A stretch of DNA of 64,000 nucleotides from Euptelea pleiosperma (lineage: Eukaryota; Streptophyta; Magnoliopsida; Ranunculales; Eupteleaceae): assembly GCA_035048495.1 (NCBI GenBank), contig CM068552.1, positions 13,884,501 to 13,948,500 of the forward strand, written 5' to 3'. The position numbers were made by a program, and so were the translations under genes. The notes beneath the pieces are model-generated. The model was not told the origin of the DNA. It saw nothing but the letters and a program-made list of their open reading frames with translations, and searched no databases. Below, piece after piece: positions 1 to 10,928 of this stretch; position 1 is the first letter of the stretch, and each line of letters opens with the position of its first letter.

Positions 1-855
1 CACTGGAGATGTCTTGAGTAAATAAACTATGATGAGATTGAAGAGCTTTTGATAAGAAGCTAGAGAGACATGTGGGTAAGATGTGGTGATGGTGTCTGGC
101 AGTTGATGGTGGGCAACAATTACCGGGTGGACTGTGGTAATGCTACCTGCTAGAATAGGGTGTTGAATCGAGAGTTTGTCCTCAGAAGAACTATGGCGTT
201 GACACCATGTAAAAGTTTGAGTTTATTGATAAAACTTCGGTGATTGAATTGTGTCAAGGTCCATCCATTGGGACTGATTTATAATTTGATTGTGTTCGGG
301 TACCATCAGATAAATATTTTTCGTTTGTTAGAAATAAAAATGCAGCAGTAATCAGAATAATCTAATAAATAACAAACTTATGATTAACAATCAATGGGTG
401 ACGCCATGGTTGGTGAGAGGGCTTCTTAGCTCTTGGTATATCTTTGCTTTTTTCTCCTCTGGTAGGTGCTTGTGGAGTATTCTTCTATTTGTTGTGTTAT
501 AGGGTTTATCGAGGGAGAAGAATTATAGGATTTTTAAGTACCTCCAAATAATGCGGGTGAAAAAGACTAAAATTTAATAGTTATACACCACCAATTTGGA
601 TGATTTTTGGTTTGTAGGTCCATTTAGGGATGGCAAGAGGGGCCAAAAATCCATGCAGTCATTGGTCTCTAAGAGTATGCCACGTAGCGTTTTTAAGTAA
701 TGCTTGGATGCTTGATGCTTGGATAAACAAATGCCAGGATAAAAAATTTTCTTTGGCAGGCGTCCAAGACCTTATGAGGGAAGGTTGCAGGCGAGATTCG
801 AGAGAGGGTGGTCATTCTCCCTTTAGCTATAGATTAAAAGGGTTATTTTGAAAGG
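1..855. other. No recognisable gene
   Basis: I see no coding exon, RNA gene or well-formed repeat here. The reading frames are short and show no familiar protein motif. The sequence may be old, decayed transposon DNA, but nothing in it is diagnostic. Confidence 0.5.
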
Positions 856-860
856 GTTGT

Positions 861-1196
861 AATGTAACAAGGTAGACTTGACAACAATGGCGTCAGGTAT
901 AGTGATTTTTGTTATCCATCGTTGCCATATGGGCCCACTAACCACATGGATGTTTAGCCCACCCTTTGGTAGACATTCATACAAAAAATCAACTTGTTTG
1001 ATGATTTTTAGACGTTGAATTTAGTACCCAAAAAATTTGTCAAATATAACAGCTAGAATCATGTCTTAAAAAGTACTAAAATCTAATGGCTAAAGATTAC
1101 CTATCAGGGTGACTTTTGGTGTGTATATCAACGAAGGGGTGGGCTAAACATCCATGTGGTCAATGGGCCCAAAGGGCAGTGGTGATTAACAAAAAT
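861..1196. repeat. Palindromic element, B type (copy 1)
   Basis: The two halves are reverse complements around the centre. The left arm runs from a conserved GTAACAAGGTAGACTTGAC edge through GGGCCCACTAACCACATGGATG. The right arm ends in GGGCCCAAAGGGCAGTGG. The outer GTAACAAGGTA edge recurs at about 8911, 20110 and 53935, so it marks the family terminus. It is non-coding and would fold as one long hairpin if transcribed. Superfamily is not determined because no clean target duplication was found. Confidence 0.75.
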
Positions 1197-1407
1197 TGCT
1201 TACCTCTAGGTTCTACTGCCCTTGCCTCCGCCACTGGAGAGGAGGATCATCATTGATCATGTGGGTGATCATTGGGCGCATGATCGCTGCTTCAAAAATC
1301 CCGCCGCTTCAAAAAAATTCTCCAAGAGATTATTCAAGTCCTCATTGCAATAGTCATGTCAGGTGAACTCGACAGTGTAACGGCGTTGGAAGAGATTTTT
1401 GAAACTA

Positions 1408-1600
1408 AATAGGGGTGTTAATGACTGGGCTTGAGCCCAGCCTATGCATGTTCAGGACCAGCTCGGGTCACAAATTGTAGCATAGACCCGAGCCTCGCCT
1501 AAGCCCGTGATGGGCTTAGTAGGCTCTATCCAAGACCAGCCCAAGAAAATATCTACAAGCTCAAGCCAAGCCCACCAACTAATTATAGATACTAATTATT
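1408..1600. repeat. Degenerate GGGCT/GGCCC-rich repeat
   Basis: Diffuse repeat made of short words such as GGGCTTGAGCCC and AGCCCA. Similar sequence recurs at about 2385-2530, 30445-30790, 39830-40115 and 50715-50910. No coding content. Family unknown. Confidence 0.4.
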
Positions 1601-1779
1601 GGCACTAATTATTGGATATCATATTCGGATTCGAATATTTTTTTTCAAAATATTTGAATAGTTTTTGGATACGAATCCGGATATTCATAATCTGATGCGA
1701 TAAATCTAATTATAAACACTAGTTAAAAATAGTATACGGAAGGATGTTTCAAAAGTTTGATACATACTTTCTCGAAAAT

Positions 1780-2035
1780 ACCACGCGGCACACCCTGATC
1801 AGGCCCACTAACCCCATGAATGTTTGGCTCCTCCTCGAGCTAGACCTACACACCAAAATCAGCATGATTAGTGATTCACAGCCATTAGATTTTGAGCATT
1901 TTTCATTACGGCCTTTTAAAACATCCATATGCCTTGTTTATAAAGCCAATGATGAAAATATGTTTAAAATCCATCAAGGGGTGGGCCAAACATTCTAGGG
2001 GTTAGTGGGCCTGAATTAAGAGTGTACCAAATGTC
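1780..2035. repeat. Palindromic element, A/B type
   Basis: Left arm has GGCACAC, GGCCCACTAACCCCATGAAT and CACACCAAAATCAGCATGA. The right arm carries the complements ending GGTTAGTGGGCC. The middle is diverged. Non-coding, hairpin-forming. Confidence 0.6.
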
Positions 2036-2087
2036 GTTTAGAGCGAATTTTTCAACGGACGCCTGTATGGCTGTATCATATTAGATA

Positions 2088-2160
2088 TCTATACTATTAT
2101 AAAGGGAGAACTGGTGTTGACATTAAATTCTTTGTTTTAAAGCCAAAACCTGGGTTGGGG
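2088..2160 (+). mobile_element. Helitron-like 5' terminus
   Basis: The sequence A|TCTATACTATTATAAAGGG, followed by AAAGCCAAAACCTGGGTTG, resembles the TC-starting, TA-rich 5' end of plant Helitrons. Related ends occur at 52943 (+) and 56147 (-). No matching CTRR 3' end with hairpin was located, so the element length is unknown. Confidence 0.4.
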
Positions 2161-2300
2161 TACACAGATAAGATCACCGCCCACTCCGTGTCATTTAAAC
2201 GCCTAGGCAAGCCGTGCGGGGAGAGGATTCGAACTCAGGACCTGCGCTTCCAGAGGCATAGTCCTGGCCATCTGCGCCCAACCCTTGGGGTTAACAAGGT
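2160..2300 (-). repeat. tRNA-derived SINE-like sequence
   Basis: Read on the minus strand, this has a degenerate pol III box A (GGGCGCAGATGG) and, about 35 bases on, a good box B (AGTTCGAATCC). It does not fold as a complete tRNA with an acceptor stem, so a SINE head is more likely than a tRNA gene. Confidence 0.45.
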
Positions 2301-2859
2301 CTTTTCATTTGAACATGTACCCCTGACAATAATTACCATTTTGAACGTAATGGGATCTCAGTACTTAGTAGGGTTATAAGTAGGGGTTTAAGGGGCGGCT
2401 GGGCTTGGGTTGCTTTATAGACCCAGGTCCAGGCTTGGGCTTGTTTTAGAGCCGGTATCTAGTTACTTGTTAGGGCTCGGACTCGACAGGCCAGGCCCAC
2501 TAAAAGGGTCCTTCTATAGTTAGCCTCACTTAGACTCTTCTGAGATCTCTTGTTTTTTTAAGCACTACATGTAGCAGCACCTTACACATGGAAAACGCCT
2601 AGATATTGCTCACTGTAACGATGTTTGCTCTGTCTCTAGGTGAAGCTACAAATGAAAATTTATCCTGATTACTAATTTCTATCTGTTGGATTATAGTCTT
2701 TTTCATGGTTTGTTTTTAATTATGGATTTTGAGCATTATTTGGCCAATGTGTCCATGGCCCTTGGACCATGTGATCATTACTCTTAAAATAATGGAGTAT
2801 GTACGGTACATTTCATTAACTTTTTCTTTTTCTTTTTAGGTGTCTATGTTGATGATGGA

Positions 2860-3165
2860 CCATATTATAAGCCACATGGCACGCTATTAGAGACTACTGA
2901 CTGTATGGATATTTGACCCATCCCTAGATAGACATATATACTAAAATTCATCCGGATTAGTAATTTATATTAGTTTTATTAGAGTATTTTTGTGGTCTAT
3001 TTTTAAGCGTCGATTTTTAGCATTCTTTGGTGTAATCAGATCTAAAAGTTAGAAGTCATTAATCATGCCGATTTTTATCACGTATGTCTACCTAGGGATG
3101 TACGAAACATCCATACGGTTAGTAGCCTATAATAGAGTGCCACATGGCACACATTGTGGTCCGTC
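2860..3165. repeat. Palindromic element, A type (copy 1)
   Basis: Left arm: CCACATGGCACGCTATTAGAG, then CTGTATGGAT and CCATCCCTAGATAG. Right arm: ACATCCATACGGTTAG and GTGCCACATGGCACA. The arms pair across a diverged centre. This is the commonest repeat of the window. Confidence 0.7.
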
Positions 3166-3639
3166 ATCAAATTTGATGATGGATTTCTATCACTAAAGTT
3201 AGGAAAAGAATTTACAATGACAAAGGGGAGAGGAGCAGTTGACAAACTGTTAGGAGAAGAAAAAGAAAAAGTCTTTATAGTCTAAAGACTCTAAACTAAA
3301 AGGTCTTGAAAAAGTAAAAAATTAATTATTATAATAGGGGGCATTTTCGAAAGAGGAAGTTTTTAATTTTTCTTTAACTTTTTTCTCTTTCCTTATCACA
3401 TGTGGCGTTTATAGGTGAACCACTTGTGAAGCTCGTGACCGCCGTCCAACCCAAGTTTTGGCTATAGTCTAGATATTCTAATAAATCATTGATAAGGACT
3501 ATAAACCACTATCAAATATGTTCAATTTTTTTTGGTCCTTATTAGGATATGGCCAGATTTCGAATTTAAGTCCTGGTATGCAACACTTAGAAACCCTACC
3601 ATTGTTGATGGTTGTTTGTGGCATTGCGGGTCTCTTGAA

Positions 3640-3935
3640 AATGGGCCGTGTGGTACAGTCTTTGAGACCACTGACCGTATGGAAGTTTGGCCCACTCTTT
3701 GGTGGATGGTGGATCTACACACCAAAAATCAGCCCGATTGATGATTTTCAGCAACTAGATTTGAGAACCACAGATAATACTCGATTGAATCCCATGGCTA
3801 AAAATCAACCCATGAAAAATGTTCGAATCAAAGGGTCAAAAATCACCATGCAGGTTGAATTTTTGTGTAGGTCCATCAAGGGGTGGGCCAAACATTCATG
3901 GAGTCATTGGACCGGTAGAATGTGCCCATAAAGCC
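3640..3935. repeat. Palindromic element, A type (copy 2)
   Basis: Left arm: GAGACCACTGACCGTATGGA, GGCCCACTCTTTGG and CACCAAAAATCAGCCC. Right arm: GGTCCATCAAGGGGTGGGCC and CATGGAGTCATTGG. Open frames here on both strands are a by-product of the palindrome and not genes. Confidence 0.65.
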
Positions 3936-4018
3936 ACAATGAAAGCACCACCTCTAGCAAAGACATTTATTGCTCTCAATATGGAATCATGGTTCCACTA
4001 AGCATGCATCTTGATCAC

Positions 4019-4235
4019 GCCTTGGTGGACCTATACACCAAAAATCAGCTTGATTGGTGATTTCTAGGAGTTGGAATAATACAGTTTTTGTGGGAAGACT
4101 TTTAGCCTTTGAATTGAAATATTTTTTGGGTACTCAAATCCAACGCCTTAAAATCACCAATCAGGTTGATTTTTATTGTGCAGGTCCACAACTGAGTGGT
4201 CAAATATTCAAGTGTGCCATGTGGTGTGTTTTTAT
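4019..4235. repeat. Palindromic element, A type (copy 3)
   Basis: GGTGGACCTATACACCAAAA on the left pairs with a diverged CAGGTCCACAACTGAGTGG on the right, around a centre containing TGGGTACTCAAATCCAACG. The outer arms are shortened compared with other copies. Confidence 0.55.
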
Positions 4236-5031
4236 GCAATCCACAATACCACAACAGAGAGCAATCCTCAAAACACACACACACACAATATTGACAATAC
4301 AACAATTTTGGAGTACCCACATGGAAGATGAAACAATAGCTGATTTCTCTTCACCATATAGATCAGCCCGATTATCTCCTAAATGGACGGTGGATCTCAG
4401 CCGCTCACACCCGATTTTGGAAAATGCACCATGTGTTTGCCATATGAGCATGGCAAGTGAGCTCACATGACTTAACAGGAGGGTATTCTAAACTTTCCAT
4501 ATGCAATGGACCTAGCAGTGTGATGTCCACGTTCGAGCAACTTTTTCAATCATCTCTACCATGTACAACTGGCAGCCCCCGATTGGGTCTGAACCTCGAA
4601 AATTGCCAGTGTGATGTCCTAATGTGTAATTGTTGATGTAATCCAGCTTGGTTTGGCATACTATGCTTTTGGAGCTTTTTTTTACTTTTGATAAGAGTTT
4701 CATCTTCAGAGGATGATTTTATATCTAAAAAAAAGGTGCAAGGTTAGGATTGAGTTGGGCAATCTGATGGTCAGGATTATACTAAGGTCATGGGGTCCAT
4801 TCTATATACCCCTTGGCCCTTGTAAAGGAGGAGAGGAAGTTTTTGGATATATTTGTTGAGAGAAATTTGTAAAGAGTTGAGCTGAAAAGAGTGCCATCCT
4901 TGATTATAGACTTGGGTTGATTTTATAACGGTTGTGGAGGAGTTCTATAAGTATGTCAAAAATTCCCTTAAAATTTTGAAAATTTGGTTTTCCAAGTGGA
5001 GCTAGGGGTCATTTTGAAAAGGGTCGGGTTC

Positions 5032-5299
5032 GGCGTATCCACATAGAAGATGATTCAATGGCTGATTTTTGGTGGGGATGATCTCCTCGCCATATAGATC
5101 ACCCCAACAAAAAAAAAAAAATCAGCCCATTCTGAAATTTCTAACCCCATCAAATGTGGTTTTCAAGTTACACTGTGAAAAACAACAGTCCATAGTTCTT
5201 CAGCTTCTAAACCAGTCTATAAATATCAGAACGATTTGAGCGAATGATCTCCTCACCACCAAAAATCAGCCATTGATTCATCTTCTATGTGGGTACGCC
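5032..5299. repeat. Palindromic element, F type (copy 1)
   Basis: Left edge has CCACATAGAAGATGATTCAA and GGCTGATTTTTGGTGG. Right edge has CCACCAAAAATCAGCC and ATTCATCTTCTATGTGGG, its reverse complement. Centre contains TGTGGTTTTCAAGTTACA. A close copy lies at 57846-58133 and a diverged one at 50352-50628. A fragment of the left arm is also seen near 4312-4372. Confidence 0.75.
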
Positions 5300-5519
5300 A
5301 AAATGGGGGTCCCCCGAGCCCGATCATTTTGAAAAATGGGATAACTCCAAGGATATTTATGAAAAATTTGTAATAATTATACAAGTCTATAGCTCGAAAA
5401 AACCTTCAATTCTACTCAAACTTTTATTAAATGCGGTGGGGACATTTTTTTGAAAAATAGAGACAATATCTCTTGACACCTCTAAGGGTCTTGTGCAATT
5501 TTTTTTCTTTTTGTAAGCC

Positions 5520-5990
5520 ACACAATTATATTAAGAAAGCAAACCACCCTCCTGGACAAAAAGAGGAATAATCCAAGGGAAGTCCAAACAACAACCGAAG
5601 ATCAAAAGATAGCCTTAGAGGCTATGGAGTCAGCTAAGCTATTACATTCACGGTAACAAAATACAAATAAACCTCTGGAATCTGCAAAGCCAATGAAAGG
5701 ATGTCGACTCCAATGGCAGAAGTGCTCCATCCCAGATCTGATTTCTGAAGAGCCAACTGATTAATCAAAAAAAGATCGTCTGATTCCACAATAACCTTCT
5801 GCAAACCAATAGCATTCGCCCTTTCTAACCCCCATTTAATGGCTAGAGCTTCTGCTTCTTCCAGAGACCTAGCGCGGCCATGATAAAAAAGAGTTGGTGA
5901 AATCCCTCATAATAATTCCAAGACCGGCAAAGGAGTTTTTCTCATCCCATGCACCGTCCGTATTAACTTTAGTCTACTAACTTTAGTTTT
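5520..5990 (-). pseudogene. RNase H-like (RVT_3) domain remnant
   Basis: The minus strand, read from about 5990 downwards, gives a degenerate RNase H-like domain: NTDGAWDEK near the start, then EEAEALAIKWGLERANAIG and VIVESDDLFLINQL. It ends with ECNSLADSIASKA in a different frame. Such domains form the C-terminal part of many plant non-LTR retroelement proteins and of small stand-alone plant proteins. At least two frameshifts and an in-frame stop break it, so it is a dead fragment. Whether it came from a LINE or from a host RVT_3 gene cannot be told. Confidence 0.7.
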
Positions 5991-6179
5991 TCTCTAAGGG
6001 TCCTGTGCATTTATAATAGTAGATATGAATTTGACAGGTTATTTGTTTTGCCTATAGAAAGAGAAATCATAGGATAAGTTTTTTCTATACTTAAAATTGC
6101 CACAATTTTCAGAAACGCCGATCGAAACTATTTTTCGAAAGGCTCAGATTCCGAGGACCCCTTTTTCTGACCCCTCTTA

Positions 6180-6250
6180 GTGTTTGCGTGCTCGGCCGTG
6201 GATTTTAAGAATCCAACGGTGGTTGTCAGTGCTGCAAAAAGTGAAAAAGT
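6180..6250. repeat. E-type repeat, half copy
   Basis: CTCGGCCGTGGATTTTAAGA followed by ATCCAACGGTGGTTGTCAG matches one arm of the E-type hairpins at 36621-36793 and 56600-56755. The second arm is absent. Confidence 0.5.
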
Positions 6251-6441
6251 GATGGATCTGCTATCATAAATTTTCACCGAAAATCTGGTTCCGAAATGGT
6301 TCAAGGATGGACGTGCATAGTTTTGGAACCGTTGGGAATATTTAATACGTGCGGTGTCTTGCAAGGTACCAAATCGGCGCTTCGAAATTATTAGTCACAA
6401 GGGAATTAATTTTTCTTCAAAAAACTATAGGACAGTCTAAG

Positions 6442-6578
6442 CATGGTTTATAAAAAAATGTTATAACGGACATTTTAATGATAACACTCCAAGACCATTA
6501 TGTAATTTTTATTAGAAAAAATTATAATGGAGTTACTATATATCCGTTATAACATTATAATGGTCCAATTTAAACTTG
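6442..6578. mobile_element. Short hAT-like MITE, C type
   Basis: Left end CATGGTTTATAAAAAAATG and right end CCAATTTAAACTTG are diverged terminal inverted repeats of the C family. Flanks AGTCTAAG and AGTCCCAAG look like a decayed 8-bp target duplication. At about 137 bp it is an internally deleted copy. Confidence 0.5.
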
Positions 6579-6590
6579 GAGTCCCAAGGG

Positions 6591-6849
6591 GAGAGGCTTC
6601 TATGCGTTAGGGCCGTACTGACCAAACAAAATGGCTCCGCTCAATGTTCTCTACGTCAGCGAAAAAGTAAAATGAAAAAAAAAATAAAAATTTCAAAACA
6701 GACAAACTTGGGTTGTCAAAACAGACAAACTTGGGTTGCAGTTGCGTTGGTAGTTTTGCTTTTTCACTGACGTGGGGAACATTGAGCAGGCCGTATTGTT
6801 TGGTCTGTGTGGCCCTGATGCGTAGAAACTTCTCCCAACTTCTCCCAGT
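6591..6849. repeat. Palindromic element, D type (copy 1)
   Basis: Left arm: GGCTTCTATGCGTTAGGGCC, GACCAAACAAAATGG and TCAATGTTCTCTACGTCAG. The right arm carries the complements: CTGACGTGGGGAACATTGA, TTGTTTGGTC and GCGTAGAAACTTCTC. The centre holds a 22-bp direct repeat containing CAGACAAACTTGGGTTG. A second copy is at about 7800-8060. Confidence 0.65.
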
Positions 6850-7799
6850 CCCGAGTACAGTCATACCCATGGTAGTAATTAGGGTTTATAGACTCTATAC
6901 AAGTAGGATACCCCTTGTCAATACAAGCGGTCCATGAAATGTAACCGTGTGGGGCGTTACCATTTTTTTCCATTATAACGAATTGTAACACTCAAGGGCA
7001 TAAAAGGAAAATAATGGAAATAACAGGATTGTTATTTTTCAAATAACCTCATTAATGGTAAAAAAAATGATTTTTCTTCAAAAATTAAATCCGTTATTTC
7101 TGTTATGCTTATAAAGCTAAGCCCTTTTTTATATTTTGTATTTTTTATATTTTATTATTTTTTTTCTGGTATGGGCATTATTTTCGAAAATAACATAACG
7201 GAATTGAGACGTTACCGTTATAAAAAGTAATTATTCATTCATCAAATGGTTAACAGTTGTTTCAATGAGTAGGATATTTTAATTTTTGACCAATTTAAGA
7301 ACTAGTTCATCACATGGGTATGGATGGATCATGATGACTGGGATGGATAGACACGTGGCATAGAGTAGACAAAAGAAGATCCAAACACAAAAAAATTGAT
7401 TTATAGTTCTACTAGTGGGTGACGTGTGTTTGCACATGATTCGCCTAAATTTCTAAAAGAGTACCATAGCGTATGTGATGTGCTCAAAGTTTGACGAATA
7501 TTTTCTTGCGACAACAACTCATGCACGTATTATTTGCAACTCGCAAGCAACATCAATATTAATTTTGGATAAGTTTTGTGAGGTCATGTTTTCACTTTAA
7601 ATAGTAAATATAAATTCGAGAAAAAAAAATACCGATGCTATCCATGTGACCCGTGTTGCGTTACCGTATAGTGAAGATTCGCTGTAAGGGCGAGCCGGGT
7701 CACTAGTTCAATCGGTTGACCGAAAGAACGACTTGGCGGACTTTTCCCTAAAAATAACTAAATTGTTTTGGGATTGGTTCATCGGGTCACCGGTTCAAC

Positions 7800-8060
7800 T
7801 AGCTGGGGTGGTCGGGAAAGGCTTCCATGCGCCATGGCCGCACAGACCAAACAGAACGGCCCTGCTCAAGTTGTGACACGTTGGCGAAAAAGTCGAAATT
7901 AACCGCTCTTCTGCCCTAACTGACTGACCTGAGTTGCTGTTGTGTTGGTAATTGTAGGAGTTTTTGGCTTTCTTCTCTAAGTTGCACAACTCGATAGGGG
8001 CGTTTTGTTTGGTTTATACAGCCCTGGCGCACGGAAGCCACGTCCGCTGGGTCTGACAAT
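7800..8060. repeat. Palindromic element, D type (copy 2)
   Basis: Left: GGCTTCCATGCGCCATGGCC, GACCAAACAGAACG and GTTGTGACACGTTGGCG. Right: AAGTTGCACAAC, GTTTTGTTTGGTTTATACAG and TGGCGCACGGAAGCC. Same arm order as the copy at 6591-6849, more diverged. Confidence 0.6.
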
Positions 8061-8445
8061 ACTGCCTCAAATTTATGAACTTAAATAAAAATTAAGGGTG
8101 GTTATTTTTCAAAAAAATATTTTATTTAAAAAAGGACTTCTGAAAATATATTTTTGAAAATAGGTTTTCTTGTTAAAAGGTCGTGGATCATCATTAATAC
8201 AAAATGTCTTTATCTTCTTTTGGTCGACGCAACCACTATAATTGATGAGAATGATAGATGGGGAGCGGTGGGAGTCGAGTTTCTTTGTTTATTATGTTCC
8301 TTGAGCTAGCAAACTTTAAAAAAAATTCTTTTTTTTACATGAAAAACGGATTTCAGTTATTTTTTTTTTATAAAAAAGACTGTTTGTCTTAAAAAAATAT
8401 TATATTCAATAAATACTTTTTTTTTTTTAAAATGGTCATCCAAAC

Positions 8446-8732
8446 CATGGTTTAAAAAAATGGCCGTTGTAACGAAAAATAACAGCCGTTATAATGTATT
8501 CGGACCTCCTCCGTTACGTTATGAACCGTTAAAATGCTGAAAAAATTACGGCCTTAATTTTCTGGAAATTTTTGTGAATAAATGGCGTTATTTTTTTATT
8601 TCCTTTTATTTTCCCATTATTTTCTGTTTTTGCCCATGAGCGTTACAATTCGTTACAACGGCCGTTATGCAAAAAAAAAATGGTAACACCCCCAGTCCGT
8701 TATATCGTTTTAACGGCCCCTTTTAAACCTTG
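8446..8732. mobile_element. hAT-like MITE, C type, perfect 8-bp TSD
   Basis: Terminal inverted repeats CATGGTTTAAAA and TTTTAAACCTTG enclose 287 bp rich in GTTATAACG-type words. The flanking octamers are identical: ATCCAAAC at 8438-8445 and again at 8733-8740. An 8-bp duplication with CA...TG ends is typical of non-autonomous hAT elements. No coding capacity. Confidence 0.8.
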
Positions 8733-8904
8733 ATCCAAACAATATATTATTTTGAATTTTCAGATCTAAAAATGACGATCCAAAACAGGCAGCTTGACCC
8801 ACGTAAGCATTGGACAGGAACATGAGACCTACCTACCTCGGGATTTACCCATCTCGATATCATGTTCAAATCTGTAAACTAAGGTTTTAAAATAGATTAT
8901 GGGT

Positions 8905-9620
8905 CGTGATGTAACAAGATATACCTGACGTTTTTTGGCATTTCTGTAACTCACCGCTGCCATCTGGTCCTACTGACGGATTAGATGTTTACCCCAAGGT
9001 TTAAAAACGGCCGTTATAACGAAAATGACCCGTTGTAACGGATTCGGACCTACCCCATTACCTTATGGACCGTTAAAACGCCCAAAAAATGACGGCTGTT
9101 ATAAAGAAAATAACAACCGTTATTTTCTGAAAAATTTTGTGGAAAAAACGGCAATTATTTTTGTTTTTTCTGTTATTTTCCATTTTTGAAATTTCAGCGC
9201 CATTTTTTCTGTTTTCCAGTAATTTTCCGTTATTTCTGTTATTTTTCCGTTTTTCCCCTGAGCGTTTTTTTCATTATAATGGAAAAAACAGTAACGCCCC
9301 CAGTCCATTATACCGTTATAACGGTCCCCTTTAAACCTTGGTTTACCCCACCCTTTGTAAACATTCATACCAAAAATCAGCTTATTTGATGATTTTTAAC
9401 CATTTGTTTTGTATTAAAAAAGAAACGATTGAATCCAACGGCTAGAATCATGTCTTAAAAAGTACTAAAATCAAATGGCTAGAGACTACCAATCAATGAG
9501 AGTGATTGTTTGGTGTATAAAACATCCACGCCGTCGTCAGTGGGGTCAAAGGGCAGCAGTGAGTAACAAAAATGGCGTTCTTCCTGACGCCAAAAAGCAT
9601 CAGGTATACCTTTTACATCT
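8905..9620. repeat. Palindromic element, B type (copy 2), interrupted
   Basis: B-type palindrome with the family edge GTAACAAGATATACCTGACG on the left and CATCAGGTATACC on the right. It was split by the C-type MITE at 8995-9340; removing that insert restores the conserved word GATGTTTACCCCACCCTTTG. The open minus-strand frame at the right end is a by-product of the repeat and its flank. Confidence 0.7.
8995..9340. mobile_element. hAT-like MITE, C type, inside a B-type repeat
   Basis: Ends CAAGGTTTAAA and TTTAAACCTTG, 346 bp. The 8-bp target duplication GTTTACCC is perfect (8987-8994 and 9341-9348). The interior is AT-rich with repeated CCGTTATAACGG-like words. It inserted into an existing palindrome, so the host element is the older of the two. 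Confidence 0.82.
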
Positions 9621-9872
9621 TTTTCCATGAGATTATTTACCTGAGGGAAGATCCTAATAAGATCCCTTATTGAAGAATTATAATAGTCTCGGGGACCAAT
9701 GATACAGGCAACTACTGTCCTCTTCACATTGATTAAGAAACTTTCGTTTGCTTCGAACATTTTTAAATACTCCTCGTTTGTTTTCTAACTACTCAGAGCA
9801 TCCCATACCACGTCTAAGTCAAACTTCAGAACCCCACCAATTCAATTGGACAAACTTTGATGACAGCGCCTA

Positions 9873-10135
9873 ATATGGGCCACGTGGTACACTCTTAGAG
9901 GATAAACCATAAATCAGCTTGATTAATGATTTCAAACCTTTGGGTCTTTGTACTTCAAATAATGGTTAATAATGCTCAAATTCCCATGATTAAAATTAGC
10001 CTATGAAACTAATTCCAATCCAACACCTAAAAATCATTAATCAGACTGATTTTTGGTTTGTAAGTTCATCTAGAGATTGGCCAAATATCCATATGCCACA
10101 AGGCCGGCTCATATTGCGAGTTGTCATCAAAGTGT
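9873..10135. repeat. Palindromic element, A type (copy 4)
   Basis: GGGCCACGTGGTACACTCTT on the left. On the right CTGATTTTTGGTTTGTAAG, GGCCAAATATCCATATG and GGCTCATATTG. Part of the left arm next to the terminal motif is missing compared with other copies. Confidence 0.6.
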
Positions 10136-10620
10136 ATTGGGAGAGTTAATATAGACTGAGTCACTTATTACCTTACTCTTTCTTGGTGGTGACCCCAATA
10201 GTCATCGTCGACCCCTTAATCAAATGGTTCAGATTGATTGACATGTTTAACTTTAATGGGGTTGAGATGGTTTATATAAAAATTGAATTTATATGCTACT
10301 TACAGTTACGCTTATATCCGCTCTTCCTTATTACTTTACTAGTGGGTGGCCCGTGCCCACAGCACTCCTCGACAAAGCATTTGCCAAAATCAAGTGTAAG
10401 TGGCTGAGATCCACCATACAGTTGGGGGATAAGATCTCGGCTCTTCTTTATATGAAGCCTATAAGAGGGGAGACAATTGAACTCCCTTGTTGTATAGATT
10501 TGCATGTAATTTACGCTTTTGTACTCTTGATTGGGAAGCCTACAGGAAGCAGCCGTGTCGTGAATGTCACGTTCCAACATGGTCCATTTAACCAGCTGCT
10601 ACCACATCTTGACAAGGAGA

Positions 10621-10637
10621 CTCTCTCTCTCTCTCTC
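10621..10637. repeat. Short (CT)n tract
   Basis: A run of CT dinucleotides about 290 bp upstream of the peroxidase start codon. CT tracts are common near plant promoters. No function is claimed. Confidence 0.6.
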
Positions 10638-10857
10638 TAAAGATCAGATTAGAATCATTAGATCACGTTTTGTGATTGAAAATCTATGGATTTAGATATG
10701 AAAACTTGGCTACGAGGGGAGCAGTATTGGAGAGGAGAGGCGGCCATGGACAAAGGTTTCGTCAATATATGTCCTTTTCAAACATGAAACCTTTATTAAA
10801 ATCTACCCTCATGGCTGTCAAAGATTCTAGGACAACTGGCTCAGACCAACCCTCTTT

Positions 10858-10864
10858 TATATAT
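10858..10864 (+). promoter_or_regulatory. Putative TATA box of the peroxidase gene
   Basis: TATATAT preceded by CTCTTT, 65-71 bases before the first ATG of the peroxidase. That spacing would give a 5' leader of roughly 40 bases. Position and composition support it; no transcript data are available. Confidence 0.55.
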
Positions 10865-10928
10865 TCTTTTCTCCACCATTCTAAATTGCCCATATTCCTA
10901 TCCATCTCTTTCTTTTGCTTTGCTAGTC

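Noticed and set aside
2205..2290. Possible tRNA gene on the minus strand
   Set aside because: Box A and B are present but no complete cloverleaf with acceptor stem could be traced; kept as SINE-like.
3518..4470. Open frames of 137 and 138 codons
   Set aside because: They cover A-type palindromes, which give mirrored open frames on both strands. No protein motif.
9479..9760. 93-codon minus-strand frame
   Set aside because: Its C-terminal third is the arm of a B-type palindrome, and the remainder shows no recognisable domain; a decayed gene fragment cannot be excluded.
10338..10362. Possible Helitron 3' end (GTGGGCACGGGCCACCCAC hairpin next to TAGT, minus strand)
   Set aside because: Hairpin and TAGT fit, but no Helitron 5' end in matching orientation was found within reach, so it is not listed as a feature.
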